From the NCBI RefSeq assembly GCF_003987555.1, contig NZ_NGJW01000006.1, positions 1 through 64,000 of the forward strand: DNA of 64,000 nt. The letters are read 5' to 3'. Under the pieces are notes generated by a model. The model was not told the DNA's origin. It did not search any database and saw only the letters and a list, made by a program, of their open reading frames with translations. Source of the stretch: Vagococcus lutrae (lineage in GTDB: Bacteria > Bacillota > Bacilli > Lactobacillales > Vagococcaceae). Of the stretch, positions 41,479 through 50,908 are shown piece by piece; within the stretch, counting starts at the first letter, position 1; every line of letters begins with the position of its first letter. Both the position numbers and the translations under genes were made by a program.

Positions 41479-42783
41479 ATGGCATATCAACGTCCAAGAG
41501 GAACAGCAGATATCTTACCAAGTGAGGTAGGACAGTGGCAATATTTAGAAGAAACTGCTCGTTTATTATTTTCGGATTATCAATTTAAAGAAATTCGCAC
41601 GCCACTTTTTGAACATTATGAAGTGATTGCACGGAGTGTTGGAGATACAACGGATATCGTTTCAAAAGAGATGTATGATTTCTATGACAAGGGAGATCGT
41701 CATGTTACGTTAAGACCAGAAGGGACGGCACCAATTGTTCGTGCTTTCGTTGAAAATAAACTATATGGTCCAGAGCATGCTAAACCGTATAAAGTTTTTT
41801 ATATTGGTCCAATGTTTCGCTATGAGCGTCCAAAGTCAGGGCGCTTACGTCAGTTTCATCAAATCGGCGTTGAAGCGTTGGGTAGTGATAACCCCGCAAC
41901 GGATGTAGAGATTATGATGATGGCAATGGATTACTATCGCCAGATTGGTTTAACATCTATTCGCTTAGTGATTAATTCACTAGGAGATCGTGAAAGTCGT
42001 CAAAATTATCGCACAGGATTGTTAGATTATTTGCGACCGCACTATGATGCGTTAAGTGAAGACTCAAAAAATCGTTTTGAACACAACCCTCTTCGTATTT
42101 TGGATAGTAAAGATGAAGGGGATAAGAAAATTGTTGAAAACGCTCCGTCCATTTTAGACTATCTAACGGATGAAGCGCGTGAGTATTTTGAAACGGTGAA
42201 AGAAATGCTGGATTATTTAGGCGTTTCTTATGAAATCGACCACCGTATGGTTCGTGGTTTAGATTATTATAATCACACTATTTTTGAGATTATGAGCGAT
42301 GCCAAAGTATTTGGTGAAACGACGACGATAGGCGCTGGTGGACGTTATAATGGCTTGGTTGAAGAACTTGGCGGTCCAGACGTTTCAGGTTTTGGTTTTG
42401 GTTTAGGAGTAGAACGAACATTGTTAGCTGTTGCATCAGAAGGACACGAATTGCCTGAGCCAAAAGGAGTAAATGTCTATGTTGTAGGGATTGGCTCAGA
42501 AACGAATCTGGAAGCATTGAAACTAGTACAAACGATTCGCGAGTTTGGCTTTTCAGCTGACCGAGATGTAATGGGACGTAGTCCTAAAGCTCAGTTTAAA
42601 GCAGCTAATCGTTCTAACGCTGAAATCGTATTAACAATAGGTGAAACAGAGTTAGCTCAAAAAGAAGTAAAACTAAAAGTAATGGCAACACGGGAAGAGA
42701 TAACAGTTCCCTTAGCAGAGATTTATCAAGATTTTAGTCATGTTTACCGTCAAGCGGTAGGGATGAACGGAGGAGAGAAGTAA
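41479..42783 (+). CDS. hisS: Histidine-tRNA ligase
   Basis: 434 residues, class II aminoacyl-tRNA synthetase. The N-terminus [11 protein letters not shown], motif 2 ([20 protein letters not shown]) and the His-specific blocks [11 protein letters not shown] and GGGRYNGL-like GAGGRYNGL are present, with the C-terminal anticodon domain. The ATG at 41479, behind AAGGAGGA, is preferred to one in the terminator. It is regulated by the T-box and followed by aspS after a single stop codon. Confidence 0.96.
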   Translation: MAYQRPRGTADILPSEVGQWQYLEETARLLFSDYQFKEIRTPLFEHYEVIARSVGDTTDIVSKEMYDFYDKGDRHVTLRPEGTAPIVRAFVENKLYGPEHAKPYKVFYIGPMFRYERPKSGRLRQFHQIGVEALGSDNPATDVEIMMMAMDYYRQIGLTSIRLVINSLGDRESRQNYRTGLLDYLRPHYDALSEDSKNRFEHNPLRILDSKDEGDKKIVENAPSILDYLTDEAREYFETVKEMLDYLGVSYEIDHRMVRGLDYYNHTIFEIMSDAKVFGETTTIGAGGRYNGLVEELGGPDVSGFGFGLGVERTLLAVASEGHELPEPKGVNVYVVGIGSETNLEALKLVQTIREFGFSADRDVMGRSPKAQFKAANRSNAEIVLTIGETELAQKEVKLKVMATREEITVPLAEIYQDFSHVYRQAVGMNGGEK

Positions 42784-44565
42784 ATGAAAAGAACGATGTA
42801 TTGTGGTCAAGTGACAAGCGAAAATATCGGCGAAACAGTCGTATTAAAAGGATGGGTTCAAAAACGCCGTGATTTAGGTGGCTTGATTTTTATTGATTTA
42901 CGTGACCGTGAAGGGGTCGTACAAGTGGTATTTAATCCTGAAACATCTCAAGAAGCGTGGAAGATTGCCGACCAATGTCGTTCTGAGTATATTATCACGA
43001 TTAAAGGGCACGTTGTTGAACGAGAAGCATCATCTGTTAATAAAAAAATGAAAACAGGTCAGATTGAAGTAGTGGGAGAAGAAGTTACGATTTTAAGTAA
43101 AGCGAAGACTCCTCCTTTTACAATTGAAGAATCAGGACAGGTTAATACGGATACGCGTTTGAAATATCGCTATTTAGATTTGCGTCGTCAAAAAATGTTC
43201 CAAAACTTAAAAATGCGTCATCACGTGACACGTAGCATCCGTCACTATTTAGACGAAGAAGGCTTTTTAGATATTGAAACACCTTATTTAGATAAGTCAA
43301 CCCCAGAAGGCGCTCGTGATTATTTAGTACCATCGCGCGTACATGAAGGGCATTTCTATGCTTTACCGCAGTCTCCTCAGCTAAGAAAACAGTTACTAAT
43401 GTCAGCAGGGGTGGACCGTTATTACCAAGTGGCACGTTGTTTCCGTGATGAAGATTTGCGAGGAGACCGTCAGCCAGAATTTACTCAAATTGATATTGAA
43501 ACAAGTTTCTTAACAGCTGAAGAAATTCAAGAGCATACGGAAGCATTGTTAGCCTATGTGATGAAAGAAGTGAAAGGACTAGAAATTCCACGTCCATTCC
43601 CACGCCTTGCCTATGACGATGCTATGGCACGTTATGGTAGCGATAAGCCGGATACGCGGTTTGGTATGGAGTTAATAGACTTGGCAGAAGTCGTCGCGGA
43701 TATTGACTTTAAAGTCTTTAAAATGGCATTAGAGTCGGGTGGGCAAGTTAAGGCTATTGTGGCACCACAAGCGGCAGACAAATATTCTCGTAAAGATTTA
43801 GATAATATGGGCAAAGAACTTTCTCAATACGGAGCCAAAGGATTAGCTTGGGTGAAAGTAACAGAAGAAGGTCTTAACGGTCCTATCGCCAAATTCTTAA
43901 CAGCGATTGAAGCTAACTTACTAGAAGCAACTGCTGCAAAAGAAGGAGATTTAATCTTATTCGTAGCTGACAGTGCGAAAGTCGTAGCCGCTTCTCTGGG
44001 TGCTTTACGCTTGAAGCTAGGAAAAGAGTTAGGCTTAATCAATCAAGAGGCTTATAACTTCCTATGGGTCGTTGACTGGCCGTTGTTAGAATATGATGAA
44101 GATGAGGCACGTTATGTAGCGGCACATCATCCTTTTACAATGCCAAAAGAGTCGGATATTCCATTATTAGAGACGAAACCTGAAGAAGTTTATGCGCAAG
44201 CATATGACGTAGTGCTTAATGGATATGAGCTTGGTGGTGGGTCATTACGTATTTATCAACGCGACTTACAAGAAAAATTATTAGAAGTCGTTGGCTTTAC
44301 GAAAGAATCGGCTCAAGCCCAGTTTGGTTTCTTACTCGATGCGCTAGAGTATGGATTCCCGCCACATGGTGGTATTGCGTTAGGTTTAGACCGCTTAGTC
44401 ATGTTATTAGCAGGCGAGGATAATATTCGTGAAGTTATTGCCTTTCCGAAAAACGGACGTGCTATGGATCCACTTAACAGTTCACCAAGTGAAGTCTCAA
44501 CAGCACAATTACAAGAATTATCGCTTTCGGTTGAAAAAGAAGAGGAATCTCCAGAGACAAACTAA
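42784..44565 (+). CDS. aspS: Aspartate-tRNA ligase
   Basis: 593 residues of the bacterial type, with an N-terminal OB anticodon-binding domain ([22 protein letters not shown]), class II motif 2 ([19 protein letters not shown]), the bacterial GAD insertion and motif 3 ([15 protein letters not shown]). It charges tRNA-Asp in the cytoplasm. It directly abuts hisS, so both share the T-box. Confidence 0.96.
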   Translation: MKRTMYCGQVTSENIGETVVLKGWVQKRRDLGGLIFIDLRDREGVVQVVFNPETSQEAWKIADQCRSEYIITIKGHVVEREASSVNKKMKTGQIEVVGEEVTILSKAKTPPFTIEESGQVNTDTRLKYRYLDLRRQKMFQNLKMRHHVTRSIRHYLDEEGFLDIETPYLDKSTPEGARDYLVPSRVHEGHFYALPQSPQLRKQLLMSAGVDRYYQVARCFRDEDLRGDRQPEFTQIDIETSFLTAEEIQEHTEALLAYVMKEVKGLEIPRPFPRLAYDDAMARYGSDKPDTRFGMELIDLAEVVADIDFKVFKMALESGGQVKAIVAPQAADKYSRKDLDNMGKELSQYGAKGLAWVKVTEEGLNGPIAKFLTAIEANLLEATAAKEGDLILFVADSAKVVAASLGALRLKLGKELGLINQEAYNFLWVVDWPLLEYDEDEARYVAAHHPFTMPKESDIPLLETKPEEVYAQAYDVVLNGYELGGGSLRIYQRDLQEKLLEVVGFTKESAQAQFGFLLDALEYGFPPHGGIALGLDRLVMLLAGEDNIREVIAFPKNGRAMDPLNSSPSEVSTAQLQELSLSVEKEEESPETN

Positions 44566-44575
44566 AAAAATGTTT

Positions 44576-44611
44576 AATAAAGGACTAACAAGTAGAGTTA
44601 GTCCTTTATTT
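44576..44611 (+). terminator. Terminator after aspS
   Basis: AATAAAGGACTAAC pairs perfectly with GTTAGTCCTTTATT, 7-base loop. Confidence 0.88.
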
Positions 44612-44681
44612 GTTAGCTGTTTCGTCTTATAATGAAGACGAGTATGAAACTAAAATATGAGGGGCGAAAACCAATAAATCA

Positions 44682-45557
44682 ATGAAAACACGTCTAGTGA
44701 AAGTGTCGGAAAATGAGTATGCAACCAAACTGAGTGCAGCAGTCATCTATGCCATGATGGCGTCTGTCGCGTTAAATGTTTTTTGGCGACCGGGAAATAT
44801 CTATGCGAGTGGGATTACAGGATTAGTGCAAGTTGTCACCACGTTGATTGAAAGAGGGATTGGGGTGACCCCCACATTCTCTGTTCTCTATTATGCGTTT
44901 AATATTCCTTTGCTTGTTTTAGCTTGGTTTAAAATCAGTCGAAAATTCACGTTATTTACCTTATTAACTGTCACCTTAACGTCTATTGCAATAGCGATTG
45001 TGCCAGTCACAGCACTCACAACTGACCCGATGATTTGTGCGTTGTTTGGTGGTGCGGTCAATGGATTTGGGATTGGTTTTGCGTTAAAAAACGGTATTTC
45101 CTCAGGTGGATTAGATATTATTAGCTTGACGATTCGGAAAATGACGGGCAAAACAGTAGGATCGGTTGCGATTGTTTTTAATGGTAGTATTGCGTTAGCA
45201 GCAGGTTTTCTATTTGGATGGCCTTTCGCGTTTTACAGTGTTTTGTCATTTTTTATTAGTGGGAAAGTAATGGACTCTGTTTATACGAAGCAACAAAAAA
45301 TGCAAGTGACCATCATTACGGAAGATCCCGATAGTGTAATTGAATCTGTTCAAGAAAAATTGCGTCGAGGTATTACGATTATTCATGATGCCGAAGGGGC
45401 GTACAGTCGTCGCAATCAAACCGTCCTTTTTACAGTGATTACACGTTATGAAATGCATATTTTTGAAGAGGCTATGCGTGAGGCTGACCCACATGCGTTT
45501 GTGAGTTTGTCGGAAAACGTCCATATTTTAGGTAATTTTTACGATCCGGGAATGTAA
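44682..45557 (+). CDS. YitT family membrane protein, second copy
   Basis: A 291-residue paralogue of the protein at 19102, with five or six membrane helices, the family block LKNGISSGGLDIISL and a C-terminal DUF2179 domain ending ADPHAFVSL. It is clearly diverged from the first copy. The ribosome site is weak (GAGGGG about 18 bases before the ATG), so the start is less certain than for other genes here. Monocistronic, function unknown. Confidence 0.78.
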   Translation: MKTRLVKVSENEYATKLSAAVIYAMMASVALNVFWRPGNIYASGITGLVQVVTTLIERGIGVTPTFSVLYYAFNIPLLVLAWFKISRKFTLFTLLTVTLTSIAIAIVPVTALTTDPMICALFGGAVNGFGIGFALKNGISSGGLDIISLTIRKMTGKTVGSVAIVFNGSIALAAGFLFGWPFAFYSVLSFFISGKVMDSVYTKQQKMQVTIITEDPDSVIESVQEKLRRGITIIHDAEGAYSRRNQTVLFTVITRYEMHIFEEAMREADPHAFVSLSENVHILGNFYDPGM

Positions 45558-45631
45558 TTAGTATATTTTCATAAGATAGAATAGAACTGTGTTATACTAG
45601 TTAAAAGTATAAAATAAGGGAGCGATTATGT

Positions 45632-47041
45632 ATGGCAATTGATTGGAAACAAGAAGTAGCAAAACGTGAAGACGATTTAATGAAAGACTTAATGGATTTA
45701 TTACGCGTCCCGAGTGTTCGAGAAGATGATAAAGCCACTGAAGATGCCCCTTTTGGTCCAGGACCTAAAGCCGCATTGCTTAAGTTTTTAGAGATTGGTG
45801 AGCGTGATGGTTTTGTTACAAAAAATGTAGAAAACGTCGCAGGACATTTAGAATTTGGAGAAGGCGATGAAACACTAGGTATTTTTGGACACGTTGATGT
45901 GGTTCCAGTAGGTACCGGTTGGGATACAGATCCCTTTGAACCAGTGATTAAAGACGGTCGCTTATATGCGCGCGGTTCAAGTGATGATAAAGGGCCAAGT
46001 GTTGCCGCTTATTATGCATTAAAAATGATTAAAGAATTAGAACTACCTACTTCAAAACGCGTTCGTTTTATTATTGGAACAGATGAAGAAAGTAGTTGGA
46101 AATGTATGGAGCGTTATCTTGAAGTGGAAGAAACGCCTGATTTTGGGTTTGCACCGGATGCAGAATTTCCAATTATTAACGGAGAAAAAGGAAATGCTAC
46201 AATTGTTTTATCTTTAGATGCGACTAATGGTGATAGCTATCAATTAAAACAATTCCAAGCAGGTTTAAGAGCGAACATGGTACCAGAGTCTGGAAATGCG
46301 GTCGTTGTTTTACCAGAAGATGCGGATGTAGATGCACTACAAAAAGCGTATGATGCATACTTAGAGCAAGAAAAAGTAACAGGAACAGTCGAAGTCAATG
46401 GTCGGGAAGCCACATTTTTCCTAAAAGGTAAATCAGCACATGGTGCGAGTCCAGCTTCTGGTGTGAATGGCGCGACTTACTTAGCTGCTTTCTTATCATC
46501 TTATGACTTTAAAGAGGGAGCAAAACGCTACCTAGATATGATTGCAAACTTCGTTCATCAAGATACTGAAGGTAAAAAACTTGGTATGGCTATTGTAGAT
46601 GATGTGATGGGTGCTTTAACGATGAACGCTGGTCTATTCTCTTTTGAAGAAGGGAAAGAAGCAAGTGTCACACTTAATATGCGTTATCCAAAAGGTACGA
46701 CAGAAGAAAAACTTGTCGCTAATATTGAAAAAAGCTTAGCAGATAGTGCGGTTCAGGTTAATTTACAACCTGGCGGTAAAGGACCACACTATGTACCAGA
46801 AGATGATGAACTTGTGAAGACGTTATTAGAAGTTTACGAAGAACATACAGGTCTAGAAGGTAAAGGACAAGTTATCGGTGGTGGAACGTTTGGACGTTTA
46901 TTAGAACGTGGTGTGGCTTATGGCGCTATGTTCCCAGACAGTATCGATACAATGCACCAAGCGAATGAATTTATGGCAGTAAAAGATATTATCAATGCCA
47001 CAGCGATTTATGCTGATGCGATTTATCGTTTGATTAAATAA
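45632..47041 (+). CDS. pepV: Dipeptidase PepV
   Basis: A 469-residue M20 family zinc dipeptidase. GHVDVVPVG, SSDDKGPS and GTDEESSWKCMERY carry the metal ligands and catalytic Glu, and the GKSAHGASPASG block is in the lid domain. The length and motifs match PepV of lactic acid bacteria, which cleaves dipeptides in the cytoplasm. An extended -10 (TGTTATACT) lies near 45590. A terminator follows. Confidence 0.95.
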   Translation: MAIDWKQEVAKREDDLMKDLMDLLRVPSVREDDKATEDAPFGPGPKAALLKFLEIGERDGFVTKNVENVAGHLEFGEGDETLGIFGHVDVVPVGTGWDTDPFEPVIKDGRLYARGSSDDKGPSVAAYYALKMIKELELPTSKRVRFIIGTDEESSWKCMERYLEVEETPDFGFAPDAEFPIINGEKGNATIVLSLDATNGDSYQLKQFQAGLRANMVPESGNAVVVLPEDADVDALQKAYDAYLEQEKVTGTVEVNGREATFFLKGKSAHGASPASGVNGATYLAAFLSSYDFKEGAKRYLDMIANFVHQDTEGKKLGMAIVDDVMGALTMNAGLFSFEEGKEASVTLNMRYPKGTTEEKLVANIEKSLADSAVQVNLQPGGKGPHYVPEDDELVKTLLEVYEEHTGLEGKGQVIGGGTFGRLLERGVAYGAMFPDSIDTMHQANEFMAVKDIINATAIYADAIYRLIK

Positions 47042-47055
47042 GAAACAATACGTCT

Positions 47056-47084
47056 AAAAGAGATGGGAAACCATCTCTTTTTTT
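47056..47084 (+). terminator. Terminator after pepV
   Basis: AAAAGAGATGG, GAAA tetraloop, CCATCTCTTTT and T residues. Confidence 0.9.
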
Positions 47085-47157
47085 GACGAAAAATAAGCAT
47101 TGCATTTTAAAAAGTTATAAGGTAACGTTATAAAGGATATAGAAAGGAGTGAAGAAA

Positions 47158-48066
47158 ATGTGGTTTATACCTGCATTGGTTACTGTTTTAGCATGGGGAA
47201 CAGCTGATTTGTTTTATAAGAAAGGTAATGATCCTTCAGAATCATTTAGCGCCTTTCGAACGGTTATCATGGTCGGTGTCGTGATGGGAGCACACGCTAT
47301 TTTATATATGATGTTTTATAAACAAGTATCGTTTGAATGGTTTAACCTTATTAAGTATTTACCAGTTTCAACCATGTATATTTTATCGATGGCGATTGGC
47401 TATGTTGGCTTACGTTATATTGAACTATCGATTTCATCTCCCATTAGTAATTCATCCGGAGCAGTATCGGCGTTGCTATCATTTTTATTATTAGGAAGCT
47501 CGATGAGATGGGTACAATTTGTAGCGGTAGGCATGATTTCAATTGGTATTTTCTTACTGTCATATTTTGAAAAGAAAGAAGCAGACCGTGAATTAGCGGC
47601 TTCTGGCGAAAAAGTAGATAAAAAATATCAGACGAGTACTTTGGCGATTATTTATCCGATATTATATTGTTTAATTGATGGTTTAGGAACATTTTTAGAC
47701 GGCTATTATTTAGAAACGAAAAAAATTATGTCTGAAGATCAAGCGTTAATCAGTTATGAAATGACCTTTTTCATAGTAGGAATGATCGCCCTTGTTTATT
47801 TACTTTTAGTAAAAGGACAACGTTTTTCTTTTTCTGGTGAAAAAAATCGTTTCTTTGCAGCCAGCTTTGAAACGCTCGGTCAATTTTTCTATGTGGGAGC
47901 GATTGCGAGTAACGCAATAGTGGTGGCGCCAATGATTTCATCTTATAGCATTGTGTCGGTTATTTTGTCGCGCATCTTTTTGAAAGAAAAATTAACGACT
48001 AAGCAGTATGCGGTTATTGCGATGATTATGGTGGCCATTGCGATACTTGGTTTTTATGATGGATAG
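47158..48066 (+). CDS. DMT superfamily (EamA-like) transporter
   Basis: A 302-residue protein with ten predicted membrane helices in two EamA repeats, separated by a charged cytoplasmic loop (YFEKKEADRELAASGEKVDKK). The substrate is unknown. Relatives export amino acids or metabolites. The ATG at 47158, behind AAAGGAG, is preferred to a GTG at 47149 that overlaps the ribosome site. Monocistronic. Confidence 0.8.
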   Translation: MWFIPALVTVLAWGTADLFYKKGNDPSESFSAFRTVIMVGVVMGAHAILYMMFYKQVSFEWFNLIKYLPVSTMYILSMAIGYVGLRYIELSISSPISNSSGAVSALLSFLLLGSSMRWVQFVAVGMISIGIFLLSYFEKKEADRELAASGEKVDKKYQTSTLAIIYPILYCLIDGLGTFLDGYYLETKKIMSEDQALISYEMTFFIVGMIALVYLLLVKGQRFSFSGEKNRFFAASFETLGQFFYVGAIASNAIVVAPMISSYSIVSVILSRIFLKEKLTTKQYAVIAMIMVAIAILGFYDG

Positions 48067-48089
48067 GAGTGCTTAGGCACTCTTTTTTT
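48067..48089 (+). terminator. Terminator after the DMT transporter
   Basis: GAGTGC, 4-base loop, GCACTC and seven T residues. Confidence 0.82.
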
Positions 48090-48142
48090 GTCTCTTCAGA
48101 TTCTTTTCTTGCTTTTTGTTATAATAGATATAGGTGATGAAA

Positions 48143-48847
48143 ATGGAAAAGAAAAAACAAGCGTATCAATGGTTAGATGAAGCAAACGCTCCTGTTTTTT
48201 TAACAGGGGCAGGGGTATCTGTTCCTTCTGGGATACCTGATTATCGTTCAATGGATGGTGTTTATGCTGGCTATGAACGACCAGAATATTTGTTAAGTCA
48301 CACGTGCTTGCAACAAGAACCGGATAAGTTTTACGAGTTTGTAAAGCAATTATATCATCCGGAAGCAAAACCTAATGTTATACATCGTGCTTTAAAAAAG
48401 TGGAGTGATGAAAAAGAAACAGCCACGATTATTACGCAAAACATTGATCAGTTACATCAAAAAGCAGGTAGTCAAAATGTATTGAATTTTCATGGAAATT
48501 TATATCAGATTTATTGTCAAAAGTGTCGAGAATCGGTGACGGCTGCTGCTTACTTAAAGAGTGATTGTCACGAAGGGTGCGGAGGTCGTTTGCGACCGAA
48601 TGTTGTGTTATACGAGGAAGGACTGCATGAGCCAACGATTCAACAAGCTTTTTCAGCCATGATTCAAACGGATTTAGTAATGATTATTGGGACTAGCTTT
48701 CAAGTTTATCCGTTTAGAAGCTTGATAGATTATGTTCCTGCTCAGACACGGATTGTCGTGATAAATCGAGAACCGATACAGCTAGCACAGGAGCATCTTT
48801 ATATCGCAGGAGATGCGAGTGATTTTTTAAAAATGACAGAGTTATAA
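48143..48847 (+). CDS. cobB: NAD-dependent protein deacylase, sirtuin family
   Basis: About 234 residues. The NAD-binding GAGVSVPSGIPDYRS, the QNIDQLH block, the catalytic His in FHGNLY, the four zinc cysteines (CQKC and DCHEGC) and IGTSFQVYPF are all visible. It removes acetyl or related acyl groups from lysines using NAD. The start at 48143 gives the best spacing to AGGTG. Small genes including a GNAT acetyltransferase follow closely. The symbol follows general sirtuin naming. Confidence 0.9.
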   Translation: MEKKKQAYQWLDEANAPVFLTGAGVSVPSGIPDYRSMDGVYAGYERPEYLLSHTCLQQEPDKFYEFVKQLYHPEAKPNVIHRALKKWSDEKETATIITQNIDQLHQKAGSQNVLNFHGNLYQIYCQKCRESVTAAAYLKSDCHEGCGGRLRPNVVLYEEGLHEPTIQQAFSAMIQTDLVMIIGTSFQVYPFRSLIDYVPAQTRIVVINREPIQLAQEHLYIAGDASDFLKMTEL

Positions 48848-48861
48848 GGAAGTGACACACT

Positions 48862-49134
48862 ATGTTAAGAGAGCAACGAGAACGAATTGACCAGTTAGAC
48901 CAACAAATTGTCGCGCTATTAGAAGAGCGTTTTGCTGTTTCACTTGAAGTGGGGGCGATTAAAGCGCAACATCAACTACCCGTGTTGGACGCAGAGCGTG
49001 AGCAAAAAATTATTCATCGTTTACGTGACAAAGTAACGAACCCTATTTTTGAAGAAGCCATTATACAGGTCTATCAAACATTAATGGATGCGTCTAAGAC
49101 GTTGCAAACGCAACATCATGAAATAAAAGAGTGA
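48862..49134 (+). CDS. Chorismate mutase-like protein (AroQ type)
   Basis: A 90-residue all-helical protein of the CM_2 type. RIDQLDQQIVALLEERF, then KAQHQLPVLDAEREQKII with the active-site Arg/Lys/Glu pattern, match AroQ chorismate mutases. It would convert chorismate to prephenate, but no other shikimate-pathway gene is near. It lies 14 bp after the sirtuin gene and 14 bp before a GNAT gene. Confidence 0.82.
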   Translation: MLREQRERIDQLDQQIVALLEERFAVSLEVGAIKAQHQLPVLDAEREQKIIHRLRDKVTNPIFEEAIIQVYQTLMDASKTLQTQHHEIKE

Positions 49135-49148
49135 AAGAAGGCGAGTAA

Positions 49149-49730
49149 ATGAGTCAAATGATACCAAATGATTGGTTAGTTTTAGCGGATCATACCCATT
49201 TAGAAACCCCACGCTTATACTTACGTCCTGTTTCTTTAAATGATGCTTCCGCCATGTATCACTATGCATCTGACCCAGAAGTAACGGCCTTTGTTTTTGA
49301 ACCGCATGATTCACTAGCCAATACCCGTCGTGATATTGCTCAGTTTTTTTTGAAAGAGCCTCTTGGAAAATATGGGATTGAGAAAAAAGATACTCGACAA
49401 TTTATTGGAACTATTGATATTCGAATAGACCGTGTGAATCGCAAGGCAGAACTAGGTTATGTGCTAGCTAAAGAAGAATGGGGTCAGGGAATTGTGCCAG
49501 AAGCGGCGACACGACTCTTAGCCTTGGCTTTTGAAGAACTTGCCTTAGAAATGGTATTTGCTTTTCATGATGCACGCAATCCACAGTCAGGGCGTGTGAT
49601 GGAAAAGATTGGAATGGTAAAACAAGGAACGATTGAAAATCACCGTCTGTTTCGAGGACGCCCAGTTACTGACCACTATTACGTGATGACGAAAACACGC
49701 TATCAAAAATTAATAATAGAGAAGGGTTAA
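49149..49730 (+). CDS. GNAT family N-acetyltransferase, RimJ/RimL type
   Basis: A 193-residue acetyltransferase. LETPRLYLRPVSLNDA begins the fold, GYVLAKEEWGQGIVPEAATR is the acetyl-CoA loop, and NPQSGRVMEKIGM is the conserved C-terminal block. It probably acetylates a protein N-terminus or small molecule. It sits in a tight cluster with a sirtuin and is 3 bp before the next gene. Confidence 0.87.
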   Translation: MSQMIPNDWLVLADHTHLETPRLYLRPVSLNDASAMYHYASDPEVTAFVFEPHDSLANTRRDIAQFFLKEPLGKYGIEKKDTRQFIGTIDIRIDRVNRKAELGYVLAKEEWGQGIVPEAATRLLALAFEELALEMVFAFHDARNPQSGRVMEKIGMVKQGTIENHRLFRGRPVTDHYYVMTKTRYQKLIIEKG

Positions 49731-49733
49731 AAT

Positions 49734-50375
49734 ATGACACTATTAAGTTTTAATCAAACAAGTTTTACGACAATGACGATACCGGGTCTAGATGAGAGAA
49801 TGGCGAGTATTCGTGAACATATTCAACCAGTCTTTCAGTGGTACGGCAATCAAGCGGTAGACGTATTAACTGAAGAGCTTCAAGAACCAATGTATCTACA
49901 TATTGCACAACATCGACGTCGGACGGCTAATGCCCCAGATTTTACTTGGTCGGCTATAAGTCACAGTAAAAGAGGGTATAAACGTTATCCGCATTTTACA
50001 CTGGGAATTACCGCCACGCATATTGTGATATGGTTATCGTTGATAGACAATCCTGATGAAGAAGTTGAGATTGGCAAAACTCTGTTAAAAAATAGCGACT
50101 TATTTGATGATTATCTTGAAAAGTACCAGTTGAATTTAGACCATACGAAAAATGATTATGCGACACTAACGCGTGATAATTTAGAAAAAGGTCTTACACG
50201 ATTTTGCCAAGTTAAAAAAGGCGAGTTTCAAATAGGTAGAGTATTAACAGCAGATGATGTAAGAACGCAGACATCAGAAGAAGTAGGACAGGTAATCATT
50301 GAAACCTATCAATCGTTACTTCCTATTTATCATTTAGCATGTAAAGTCCAACAAGAAAAAGGAGTGACTAAATAG
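49734..50375 (+). CDS. DUF1054 (YktB, UPF0637) family protein
   Basis: A 213-residue soluble protein matching the YktB/UPF0637 family in length and in the motifs HIAQHRRRTANAPDFTW and YPHFTLGIT. The function is unknown. Its stop codon overlaps the start of the following cupin gene (TAGTG), so they are translationally coupled. Confidence 0.82.
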   Translation: MTLLSFNQTSFTTMTIPGLDERMASIREHIQPVFQWYGNQAVDVLTEELQEPMYLHIAQHRRRTANAPDFTWSAISHSKRGYKRYPHFTLGITATHIVIWLSLIDNPDEEVEIGKTLLKNSDLFDDYLEKYQLNLDHTKNDYATLTRDNLEKGLTRFCQVKKGEFQIGRVLTADDVRTQTSEEVGQVIIETYQSLLPIYHLACKVQQEKGVTK

Positions 50376-50866
50376 TGGATGTAAAGAAGTGGTGCGAAGC
50401 GCTAGAGTTAATCCCCCATCCAGAAGGTGGCTTTTACCGTCAGACGGAAAAACATTCTCAGCAAATAGAGGCGAATGGCAGGTCTAGGGCCTTGTATACG
50501 AGTATCTATTTTTTGCTGACTGAGGAGTCGCCTTCGCATTTTCATCGTTTAAAATCGGATGAAATCTGGTATTTTCATCATGGAGAAAGCTTAAAAGTCC
50601 ACTGTTTACACCCAGATGGTAGTTATGAAGCTATTCATTTAGGGTTGGATATAGCGGCGGGTGAAAGACTGCACGCGGTTGTGCCAGCAGGTACGATTTT
50701 TGCGTCAAGTGTTCCGAAAGATGCAGCGCTAGTGAGTTGCTTAGTCGCACCGGGGTTTGATTTTGCTGATTTTGAATTATTCACTCAAGCAGAATTATTA
50801 GCGGATTATCCAGCGTACGAAGAGATCATTTTAAACTATGCGTATGAAGAAATACCAAGAAATTAA
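50375..50866 (+). CDS. Cupin superfamily protein (DUF985)
   Basis: A 163-residue single cupin domain. IPHPEGGFYRQT, SHFHRLKSDEIWYFHHGE (metal-binding His/Glu) and VPAGTIFAS identify the DUF985/cupin_5 group, whose members include sugar-binding or epimerase-like proteins of unknown role. It begins with GTG overlapping the previous stop. A terminator follows. Confidence 0.85.
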   Translation: MDVKKWCEALELIPHPEGGFYRQTEKHSQQIEANGRSRALYTSIYFLLTEESPSHFHRLKSDEIWYFHHGESLKVHCLHPDGSYEAIHLGLDIAAGERLHAVVPAGTIFASSVPKDAALVSCLVAPGFDFADFELFTQAELLADYPAYEEIILNYAYEEIPRN

Positions 50867-50903
50867 AAAACAGATAGCTTCCTAAAGGTAGCTATCTGTT
50901 TTT
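50866..50903. terminator. Bidirectional terminator after the cupin gene
   Basis: AAAAACAGATAGCT pairs perfectly with AGCTATCTGTTTTT, loop 10 bases. It also serves the convergent M42 peptidase gene. Confidence 0.9.
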
Positions 50904-50908
50904 CACTT

